Assembly: GCA_005879255.1 (NCBI GenBank)
Contig: VBKY01000121.1
Span: forward strand, 1 to 8,151
Source: Deltaproteobacteria bacterium
GTDB lineage: Bacteria; Desulfobacterota_B; Binatia; UBA9968
Length of the DNA: 8,151 nt
Reading direction: 5' to 3'
The position numbers were made by a program, and so were the translations under genes. The notes under the pieces are model-generated. The model was not told where the DNA came from and made no database searches. It saw only the letters and a list, made by a program, of their open reading frames with translations. Below are positions 1-5,215 of this stretch, one piece after another; position 1 is the stretch's first letter; each line of letters starts with the position of its first letter.

Positions 1-2
1 GG

Positions 3-152
3 TCCGCCACAGGGCTTTGGACGGATCCGTCCTTCGGCGGAAATCCAGGCGAGACTGGAACTGGACCCCCGATAAAAACATTCGGGGGTGACGGCTTTGA
101 AATAAATTCTCATCGCTATGTTCTGATACCCCGTCAGCTTGCTGCGGAGTAA
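3..152 (+). CDS. Possible 3' tail of a gene entering from the left edge (weak)
   Basis: The frame beginning at base 3 is open from the window edge to a TAA at 150-152, about 49 codons. It reads as a Gly/Pro-rich stretch followed by residues such as GDGFEINSHRYVLIP near the end. I do not recognise a family. A competing frame from base 1 is open for 24 codons to a TAA at 73-75 and also looks protein-like, so the true gene end could be at either place, or neither frame may be coding. Third-position GC is unremarkable in both. An 8-bp inverted repeat lies inside this frame, which would fit a gene end at 75 slightly better. Treat this as a hint only; flanking sequence to the left would settle it. 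Confidence 0.25.
   Translation, partial: SATGLWTDPSFGGNPGETGTGPPIKTFGGDGFEINSHRYVLIPRQLAAE
19..32. repeat. 14-bp perfect palindrome
   Basis: The sequence GGACGGATCCGTCC is its own reverse complement, with no spacer. It is flanked by a looser pair of arms, TCCGCC at 3-8 and GGCGGA at 36-41. It could be an operator half of a regulatory region or part of a folded RNA end. No U-run follows, so it is not a typical intrinsic terminator. If the frame at 3-152 is real, the palindrome lies within coding sequence and may be chance. Confidence 0.4.
65..89. repeat. 8-bp inverted repeat, candidate stem-loop
   Basis: ACCCCCGA at 65-72 pairs perfectly with TCGGGGGT at 82-89 across a 9-nt A-rich loop. The stem is GC-rich and would form a stable RNA hairpin. 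The TAA at 73-75 that closes the base-1 reading frame lies in the loop. After the second arm the plus strand reads GACGGCTTTG, with no clear U-tract, so a Rho-independent terminator is possible but not well supported. Confidence 0.4.
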
Positions 153-153
153 T

Positions 154-163
154 TCAATATTGA
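154..163. repeat. 10-bp AT-rich palindrome
   Basis: TCAATATTGA is a perfect palindrome about 140 bp upstream of the plus-strand binding-protein gene. A short AT-rich dyad of this kind can be a transcription-factor site, but at this length chance is a fair explanation. Confidence 0.25.
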
Positions 164-197
164 TGCGCAACGCCGCTAGTTTTCCTTTAGTAGGCGG

Positions 198-223
198 AAT
201 AGTGATATCGACTCATCACTATT
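198..223. promoter_or_regulatory. 9-bp inverted repeat upstream of SBP1: candidate operator or weak terminator
   Basis: AATAGTGAT at 198-206 and ATCACTATT at 215-223 are perfect inverted copies separated by 8 nt (ATCGACTC). The arms, spacing and position, about 80 bp before the start codon and just upstream of a possible -35 element, fit an operator for a dimeric regulator. The right arm runs into a pyrimidine-rich stretch, TTTATTTCTCTT, so on the plus strand it could instead act as a low-GC intrinsic terminator for a gene to the left. The sequence alone does not separate these two readings. Confidence 0.45.
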
Positions 224-231
224 TATTTCTC

Positions 232-261
232 TTGCAAGGCAGACACGCAGTCGAGTAGGGT
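232..261 (+). promoter_or_regulatory. Possible sigma70-like promoter for SBP1
   Basis: TTGCAA at 232-237 resembles a -35 box, and TAGGGT at 256-261 is a poor -10 match 18 bp downstream. Transcription would begin near 268 and give a short leader carrying the ribosome binding site at 286-292. The -10 is weak, so this is only a candidate; its main support is its place between the dyad at 198-223 and the gene. Confidence 0.2.
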
Positions 262-285
262 CTTGTCGTTCGATTTGCAAGCCAG

Positions 286-292
286 AAAGGAG
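286..292 (+). promoter_or_regulatory. Ribosome binding site that sets the SBP1 start
   Basis: AAAGGAG lies 9 nt before the GTG at 302. This is a near-consensus Shine-Dalgarno sequence. It favours the GTG over the in-frame TTG at 263, which has no comparable site and would place 13 extra polar residues ahead of the signal peptide. Confidence 0.7.
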
Positions 293-301
293 TGTCATTT
301 C

Positions 302-1348
302 GTGGCGCGCTCTTCCACTTTCGCAAATTGTTGCCTGTCATTTCGGTTTTGCTTGGCGGTCGCGCTGGTCGTCTATGCGGTTTTGCAGAAGCCTAGCGCC
401 GCCCACACCGCCTCCATACCCACCAGAGTTGTGATCGGATTTCCCAGTCCGACTCCGCGAGTCGCGCCCCTTTGGATCGCTCAAGACTTGGACTTTTTCG
501 GCAAGTATGGCCTCACGGCGCAGGTGGTGTTGGTACGCAACAATCAGATGCTTGTCGCAGGTCTCGCGGCCGGTGATATCGACGTCGGCTACACGGGAGG
601 AACTACGGTTCTCGGCGCGGCAGCGGCCGGCGTCGAACTGAAAATGGTCGCAAACTTTGTCAGCCGCGGCCGGGGTTACCTGGTCGTGCGACCTGAGATC
701 AGAAAGCCTGCAGACTTGGCAGGGAAACGGGTCGGTGTGCAAAGCATCGGTGGAACTCTATGGATGTACGTCATGCTTACTTTGGAACAGCTCGGGTTGG
801 ATACGGCGCGCGACCGGATTCACCTGCTCGTGATCGGCGACCAAACGGTGATCGGTCCGGCCCTGGAGTCGCAGGTGATCGACGCCGCGGTTTTGACCTC
901 CCGCACTTACATCCCCGGCCTCAAACAAAAAGGATTTTCGGTGTTGACGGAGGTAGCGCCGGCGATGGCAGCGACGGGAATCGTCGCTCGAAAGAGCCTG
1001 CTGCAGAAAAATTCCGAGACAGTTGAGAACATCATGAAGGCGTTGATCGAGGCTGAATATTACGTCATGGCACCGAGTAACAAATCACGGGTAATCAAGA
1101 CGATAATGAATAGGCTAAAGCTTTCCGACCCGTCGCTGGCGGAGGAAGGTTATGCGGACGCAATCAAGGAATTCGACCCAAAGCCTTATCCTTCCTTGGA
1201 CGGGCTCAAGAACATGCAAAGACTACTGGCGTCGCAAAATCCCCGGCTCACCGACGTCAATCCGGCAAATCTCATGGATGCGACTTTCATGCGCAAGCTG
1301 GAAGAAAGTGGTTTCCTCGCCCAGCTCCAGGCGCGCTATCGAGAATGA
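302..1348 (+). CDS. SBP1: NMT1/THI5-like (SsuA-type) ABC transporter substrate-binding protein
   Basis: This predicts a 348-residue secreted solute-binding protein starting at GTG 302. A strong ribosome binding site supports that start in preference to TTG 263. Residues 1-35 form a signal peptide, with a basic start, a hydrophobic core around 17-28, and a likely cut after PSAA. The mature protein begins with the family's usual beta strand (RVVIGFPSP), then APLWIAQDLDFFGKYGL, the LAAGDIDVGY segment, and PADLAGKRVGV marking the second lobe. The family binds small organic solutes such as alkanesulfonates, taurine, pyrimidine precursors, nitrate or aromatic acids, and presents them to an ABC permease; the ligand here cannot be read from sequence. 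The gene stands alone on the plus strand and converges on the large minus-strand operon. No permease or ATPase gene is adjacent, and no clear terminator follows it. Confidence 0.88.
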   Translation: MARSSTFANCCLSFRFCLAVALVVYAVLQKPSAAHTASIPTRVVIGFPSPTPRVAPLWIAQDLDFFGKYGLTAQVVLVRNNQMLVAGLAAGDIDVGYTGGTTVLGAAAAGVELKMVANFVSRGRGYLVVRPEIRKPADLAGKRVGVQSIGGTLWMYVMLTLEQLGLDTARDRIHLLVIGDQTVIGPALESQVIDAAVLTSRTYIPGLKQKGFSVLTEVAPAMAATGIVARKSLLQKNSETVENIMKALIEAEYYVMAPSNKSRVIKTIMNRLKLSDPSLAEEGYADAIKEFDPKPYPSLDGLKNMQRLLASQNPRLTDVNPANLMDATFMRKLEESGFLAQLQARYRE

Positions 1349-1533
1349 AGGAAAGCGTGATCAGGATCAGAATCCGAGAAGTGGAAAGAGATAACCAATT
1401 CGCAGAAGCCTGACACCGCTTACTCTTTAGATATCCGCGCGTGACCCCAGTTTCCTCCGCGGCCGCTCACGATAGGGCGAATACTATCCGAGAAAGTTGG
1501 CATAAAATGACCTAATAAACATTGGTTTTTCTT
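1349..1533. other. Convergent intergenic gap, nothing convincing seen
   Basis: These 185 bp separate the 3' ends of SBP1 and the aldehyde dehydrogenase gene. I looked for a bidirectional terminator and found only a 5-bp pair, GATAG at 1471-1475 with CTATC at 1484-1488, with no U-run on either side, and an 8-bp GCGGCCGC palindrome at 1459-1466. No small ORF with a plausible ribosome binding site was seen. Confidence 0.5.
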
Positions 1534-3003
1534 TCAGCGAATCATCAGCCGCTCGGCTTTGCCGGAGTAGTTTATAAAGACCGTTTTCAGCTCCGTAAAG
1601 AAATTGAGTCCTTCCTCGGCCATCTCGCGTTCGCCGACGCCGGTGGCTTTGGTGCCGCCGAACGGGAGCTGAGCCTCGCCGCCGATGGTCGGCTCGTTAA
1701 CATGGACCATACCGGCTTCGACTTCTTCGACGAAGCGCAAGATGGTGTCGATGTTTTCCGTGAAAATCGAAGTGGTGAGGCCGTACTCGACACCATTCGC
1801 GAAGGCGAGCGCTTCTTCCAGATTTTTTGCGGTGGATATCGACAGCACCGGCCCGAACACCTCTTCTTTGAAGATCCGCATCTTCGGATCGACATTGTCA
1901 AAGATGGTCGGTTCGACGAAATAGCCTTTGCCGAGATGTTCCGGCTTTTTGCCGCCCAGAATCAGCCGTGCGCCTTCGTCCTGTCCAATCTTGATGTAGT
2001 CGAAATCGGTTTTCCATTGTTTCTCATCGACGGCGGGGCCCATATCGATCGATTCATCCAGACCCGGCCCGACTTTAATTTTTTTTGCGGCCTCGACGAG
2101 ACGATCGCGCAGCGAATTCTTCACCTCGGGATGAGCGATCACGCGTGATGTTGCCGTGCAGCGCTGCCCGGTGGAGCCGAAAGCGCCGCCGTGAATGGCC
2201 ACCGCGGCTTTGTCGAGGTCGGCGTCCGGCATGACGATGACGGCGTTCTTGCCGCCCATCTCGCAGGTTACCTTTGCGCCGCGCTGCGCCGCTTTGGCAT
2301 AAAGCGCGCCGCCGATCTCGTTGGATCCGGTGAATGAGACGGCGCGGATGGCGGGAGAATGAACGATGGCTTCGCCCACTACCGATCCGGAGCCCACAAC
2401 CATGTTGAATACGCCGGGCGGACAGCCGGCTTCCTGGTAGATCTCGGTCAACAACGCGGCCGTAGCCGGCGTAAGCTCAGCCGGTTTGAAAATGACGCAA
2501 TTCCCCGCCGCCAGCGCGGGTGCGGATTTCCACACCGGGATCGCCCAGGGAAAATTCCAGGGCGCGATGAGACCCACCACGCCGAGCGGCCGGCGAATCG
2601 TGTAGGTGAAAGTATCGCGCGCTTCCGAAGGTAGGGTTTTACCGTGCATACGAAAGCCTTCTCCGGCGTAGAATTCGAGCAGCGAGATGCCTTTCATCAC
2701 TTCGCCCTTGGCTTCCTTGAGAATTTTGCCTTCTTCGCGCGTGAGCGTGCGGGCGATCTCGTCGGCGCGTCGACGGGCAATGTCGGCCGCGCGCCACAGC
2801 ACCCGGCCGCGCTCCGGTCCCGGAGTATTCTTCCAACTCCGGAAAGCTGCCTGCGCGGCATCGATGGCCCGCTGAACGTCTTCAGCCAGCGCGGCAGGAA
2901 ACTCCGCGATCACGTCGTCGGGGTCGGCGGGATTGATATTGCGCACCAGACGATTCGACTTCGGATGAATCCATTTGCCGTCAATGTAGGAACCTGTTTC
3001 CAT
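1534..3003 (-). CDS. NAD(P)-dependent aldehyde dehydrogenase, 2-oxoglutarate semialdehyde dehydrogenase-like
   Basis: This 489-residue protein is full length for the ALDH superfamily and would oxidise an aldehyde to a carboxylic acid in the cytoplasm. All core motifs are intact: PWNFP at 148-152 (oxyanion Asn150), FKPAE with cofactor-contact Lys173, the Rossmann FTGSNEIG at 224-231, general-base Glu248 in CEMGGK, catalytic Cys282 in [12 protein letters not shown], and Glu381/Phe383 in EEVFGPV. The [12 protein letters not shown] context resembles alpha-ketoglutaric semialdehyde dehydrogenases of the Bacillus YcbD/GucD kind. That enzyme makes 2-oxoglutarate, so it is the best guess, with succinate semialdehyde or another semialdehyde as alternatives. 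The start is supported by GGAGG at 3011-3015, 7 nt upstream. The gene is last in the operon, 93 bp after the MaoC-like gene, and could be transcribed with it. Confidence 0.93.
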   Translation of the reverse strand: METGSYIDGKWIHPKSNRLVRNINPADPDDVIAEFPAALAEDVQRAIDAAQAAFRSWKNTPGPERGRVLWRAADIARRRADEIARTLTREEGKILKEAKGEVMKGISLLEFYAGEGFRMHGKTLPSEARDTFTYTIRRPLGVVGLIAPWNFPWAIPVWKSAPALAAGNCVIFKPAELTPATAALLTEIYQEAGCPPGVFNMVVGSGSVVGEAIVHSPAIRAVSFTGSNEIGGALYAKAAQRGAKVTCEMGGKNAVIVMPDADLDKAAVAIHGGAFGSTGQRCTATSRVIAHPEVKNSLRDRLVEAAKKIKVGPGLDESIDMGPAVDEKQWKTDFDYIKIGQDEGARLILGGKKPEHLGKGYFVEPTIFDNVDPKMRIFKEEVFGPVLSISTAKNLEEALAFANGVEYGLTTSIFTENIDTILRFVEEVEAGMVHVNEPTIGGEAQLPFGGTKATGVGEREMAEEGLNFFTELKTVFINYSGKAERLMIR

Positions 3004-3010
3004 CGATAAT

Positions 3011-3015
3011 CCTCC
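3011..3015 (-). promoter_or_regulatory. Ribosome binding site of the aldehyde dehydrogenase gene
   Basis: On the minus strand GGAGG stands 7 nt before the ATG at 3003. It is the strongest Shine-Dalgarno sequence in the operon, which fits a gene too far from its upstream neighbour for translational coupling. Confidence 0.75.
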
Positions 3016-3070
3016 GAACTCTTTGAATGATTTTTCTTACTCCAGGCGATCAGGATTTCCACTGTGTAGT

Positions 3071-3087
3071 GCGCAGAGAGACTGCGC
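3071..3087 (-). repeat. Intercistronic hairpin between the MaoC-like and ALDH genes
   Basis: GCGCAG at 3071-3076 and CTGCGC at 3082-3087 form a perfect 6-bp GC-rich stem with a 5-nt loop, 10 nt after the stop of the upstream gene. No U-run follows on the minus strand, so full termination is unlikely. It may attenuate read-through or protect the upstream mRNA 3' end. A stem this short can also arise by chance. Confidence 0.4.
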
Positions 3088-3096
3088 CGAGCGGGA

Positions 3097-3546
3097 TTAA
3101 CTTTGGTTTTTTTCACGCCGTGGAAGTATCAAGGTGCAGCGTCCCTTGAGAATTTGCTTATCTTCCTGGTTCGTTCCTTCAAGCTCGCAGGTAACCCATG
3201 GGTCGGAGGGGTCGTCTGACTTTTCTGCGATCCGGGCGCTAAACCGCATCATGTCTCCTTCAAACGTCGAGTAGGTGTGTCGAACGCTGATCTTTCTCAG
3301 CCATCCACGCGGACCGATCCAATCAGTCAACATGCGCATGAGCAAAGCTTGGCGATAGGCGCCGCTCGCGATAAAGGTGCTGAGCCCGTTATGCTCGCGG
3401 ACGTGGTCTCGATCATAGTGGAGATGTTGCCAATTTTCCTGCAGGCCGGCCCAGCGCACGGTATCCACAATGGTCAGCGGGCCATATTCGCGTGATGGGA
3501 TTGAATCGCCGACGGCAACGTCGTCGAAATAAATCGATTGGTTCAT
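3097..3546 (-). CDS. MaoC-like hot-dog hydratase half with His but no catalytic Asp
   Basis: This is a 149-residue single hot-dog domain of the MaoC/(R)-specific enoyl-CoA hydratase type. Family members hydrate trans-2-enoyl-CoA thioesters. The N-terminal FDDVAVGD segment is typical, and residues 37-45 (ENWQHLHYD) occupy the place of the hydratase motif S-G-D-x-N-P-x-H. His43 is kept, but the catalytic Asp position is Asn38. The following GLSTFIASGAYRQALLMRML is the usual helix and turn after the motif. I recall ENW-type variants in other uncharacterised MaoC-like proteins, so this may be a real subgroup rather than decay. It starts 22 bp after the divergent CaiB-family gene, with only a weak purine-rich stretch (TAGAGA) as ribosome binding site. 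It probably pairs with the other MaoC half at 4679-5215. Exact substrate unknown. Confidence 0.8.
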   Translation of the reverse strand: MNQSIYFDDVAVGDSIPSREYGPLTIVDTVRWAGLQENWQHLHYDRDHVREHNGLSTFIASGAYRQALLMRMLTDWIGPRGWLRKISVRHTYSTFEGDMMRFSARIAEKSDDPSDPWVTCELEGTNQEDKQILKGRCTLILPRREKNQS

Positions 3547-3568
3547 TCAAGATCTCTATTCAATCTAT

Positions 3569-4678
3569 CTACCGCCCGTCGCGTCGCGAATTTCGCGAGC
3601 GTTGTAGTCGACTTAGTATCTCGGAGTTATGCTCTCCCAATTTGGGTGCCGGGCTGAGCCGATGACCTGAAAGACTGGCGATGGCTCCCTGGGGAAAATT
3701 GATGGTTCCAAATTCACGATGATCCAGTTCCGTTAAAAATCCGCGCGCAAGGAGTTGCGGATCGTTGACTAAATCGAGCGGTGTGGAAACCGGCGAGGCG
3801 GGAAAGTGTAAGCGCTGCGCTTCCTCGACCAATTCCGTTTTCGTAAAGCGGTTCGCCCAGTCATGAAGGCGGTCCATGATGAAATCGCGCCGCTTGTACT
3901 GGTTTTCTTCTTCAGCCAGTGATGGATCGGCGCTCAACTCAGGATCTTGCACCCAGTCCATGAATTTTGACCAGCGGCCCGGCCGGTGAATCTGGCTGAT
4001 CACCCAGTGGCCGTCTTTGCATGGCAGCGCGCCGGACACTGCGGTAATCGCGCCCTTGCTGCCGCGTCGCTCGGTGATGGTCCCGGAAAAACTGTACTCG
4101 ACCATCGCCTGTTCGACGAACGACTCGAGGGATTCACGGACCGAAACCGTGGTGATCAAGCCACGACCCGAAGAGTTGCGCACAAGCAATGCCGCAGCGG
4201 TGGCCACGGCGACGTAGGTCGCCACCGCCATGTGGGGAATATGGCCGCCGAGTGTGACCGGAGCTCGATCGGGATGACCCGTCAAAGACATCAAGCCCGA
4301 GCGCGCCACGGCACAGAGCTCCGGCGCGTCGTCGATGATTTTAGTCACGACGAGCTTCGAATTGGTCGACTGGCAAAGCTCTTCTTCCACGGGCAGTGGA
4401 CAGTGAGCCACCAACACATCGGCTTGGCGCAGCAAATCGAGCAGGAGATTTTGTCCTTCAGGTGAAGCGACATCGAGCGTAACGCTCTTCTTTCCGGCGT
4501 TTAAAAATTGATGATAAGCGCCATGCTCCAAATCCCGCTGCTCTTTGAGAAACGGCGCCAGCCGCCTAAGCTCGTCCCCCTCGGGCGATTCGACGCGAAT
4601 CACTTCGTGTCCTTGCTCGGCAAAGAGCCGAGCTGCGTAGGCTCCGCTGAGAGTAGTCAGGTCGATGACGCGAAGCAT
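3569..4678 (-). CDS. Divergent CaiB/BaiF-family (class III CoA-transferase-like) protein lacking the catalytic Asp
   Basis: This 369-residue protein has the class III CoA-transferase fold. The N-terminal VIDLTTLSGAYAARLFAEQG and VIRVESPEGDELRR match the family start, GLMSLTGHPDRAP at 128-140 is typical, and the C-terminal region (FPASPVSTPLDLVNDPQLLARGF, then KLGEH) is conserved. The catalytic Asp of formyl-CoA transferase (D169) aligns with His149 in GGHIPHMAVATY. The usual NFRPG-like segment and the S-x-S-G-[FY]-G motif are also missing around 88-125, where this protein is shorter. It is therefore unlikely to be an active transferase alone. It could be the non-catalytic subunit of a heteromer with the neighbouring CaiB protein; heteromeric class III enzymes such as BbsEF are known. 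Its ATG directly follows the TAA of the upstream MaoC half, with GAAGGA 10 nt upstream. The frame is intact throughout, which argues against a pseudogene. Confidence 0.85.
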   Translation of the reverse strand: MLRVIDLTTLSGAYAARLFAEQGHEVIRVESPEGDELRRLAPFLKEQRDLEHGAYHQFLNAGKKSVTLDVASPEGQNLLLDLLRQADVLVAHCPLPVEEELCQSTNSKLVVTKIIDDAPELCAVARSGLMSLTGHPDRAPVTLGGHIPHMAVATYVAVATAAALLVRNSSGRGLITTVSVRESLESFVEQAMVEYSFSGTITERRGSKGAITAVSGALPCKDGHWVISQIHRPGRWSKFMDWVQDPELSADPSLAEEENQYKRRDFIMDRLHDWANRFTKTELVEEAQRLHFPASPVSTPLDLVNDPQLLARGFLTELDHREFGTINFPQGAIASLSGHRLSPAPKLGEHNSEILSRLQRSRNSRRDGR

Positions 4679-5215
4679 TTATTTCACATCCTTCGGCGCA
4701 CCGGCAAATTTCTTATCTGGAAACACGGCGAGTGTATGGCGCCGCCGCAGGACAATTTGCTGATGTGAATTCAGAACCTGTTCTTCCTGACTGATATAAA
4801 TGCCCAAGCCCGCTTTTCCTTGTCGCGCGACGATGTCGACGATGGAGCTCTGGGTGGAAAGCTGCTCGCCCGGATAGACGGGCTCGACCCATTCGGTTTC
4901 AGATCCGGCATTGCGCACGTTGGTGTATTCGCTCGGTAACGGCAGCAGGCGGCGCAGATCGGTCGAATCGCTATTTGCTCGTTCGGTGCCTTCTTTGAAG
5001 CTAAACGGCACCCAGCCGACCAGAGTCGGCGGGAGTATGCGGCCGCGATAGCCCGCGCTGCGCGCGTAATCATCGTCCAGCCAAAGCGGATTGGCATCGC
5101 CGGTGGCGTCGACATAACGTCGCACGTCCGCGGCAGTGATAATTTCCAGCGGCCGCAACGGTGTTTTTCGACCGAGCCAATTGCGCAGCTCCGGCGTGAT
5201 GATCGTCTCGCTCAC
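4679..5215 (-). CDS. MaoC N-terminal-domain-like (FAS1-type dehydratase) hydratase half with Asp but no His
   Basis: This predicts 178 residues from GTG 5215, whose first bases overlap the upstream stop (GTGA). GAGG 7 nt upstream supports this start. An in-frame ATG at 5272 would add 19 residues and a 61-bp overlap without gain. The protein resembles the MaoC_dehydrat_N/FAS1-like dehydratase domain, the N-terminal half of double hot-dog hydratases. It has ITAADVRRYVDATGDANPLW at 26-45, then a tyrosine-containing DDDYA and ILPPTLVG. Asp40 and Asn42 of the D-x-N-P motif are present, but the catalytic His position is Trp45, as is common for the N-terminal half. Residues 107-116 (ETEWVEPVYP) and 118-145 look like the second set of strands. 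It likely forms a heteromer with the 149-residue MaoC protein at 3097-3546, giving an (R)-hydratase for an enoyl-CoA. The partner genes are separated by a CaiB-family gene. Confidence 0.83.
   Translation of the reverse strand: MSETIITPELRNWLGRKTPLRPLEIITAADVRRYVDATGDANPLWLDDDYARSAGYRGRILPPTLVGWVPFSFKEGTERANSDSTDLRRLLPLPSEYTNVRNAGSETEWVEPVYPGEQLSTQSSIVDIVARQGKAGLGIYISQEEQVLNSHQQIVLRRRHTLAVFPDKKFAGAPKDVK

Noticed and set aside
263..301. Longer SBP1 starting at TTG 263
   Set aside because: The TTG lacks a good ribosome binding site, while AAAGGAG precedes GTG 302 at ideal spacing and the shorter form has a normal signal peptide.
1459..1488. GCGGCCGC palindrome and GATAG/CTATC pair as a bidirectional terminator for the convergent genes
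   Set aside because: The stems are short and not followed by T-runs on either strand.
1522..2148. 208-codon open frame on the plus strand, antisense to the aldehyde dehydrogenase gene
   Set aside because: It lies entirely opposite a gene with every ALDH motif intact, has no ribosome binding site and its translation resembles no family. GC-rich coding DNA often leaves such antisense frames.
2644..3009. 121-codon open frame on the plus strand opposite the dehydrogenase N-terminus
   Set aside because: Antisense shadow; no supporting start signal or recognisable domain.
3986..4465. 159-codon plus-strand open frame opposite the divergent CaiB-family gene
   Set aside because: The minus-strand protein shows family motifs across the same region, while the antisense product is low-complexity in character and rich in His and Arg.
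3569..4678. Divergent CaiB-family gene as a pseudogene
   Set aside because: There is no frameshift or internal stop, coupling to the neighbouring genes is intact, and N- and C-terminal motifs are conserved; only active-site features are altered.
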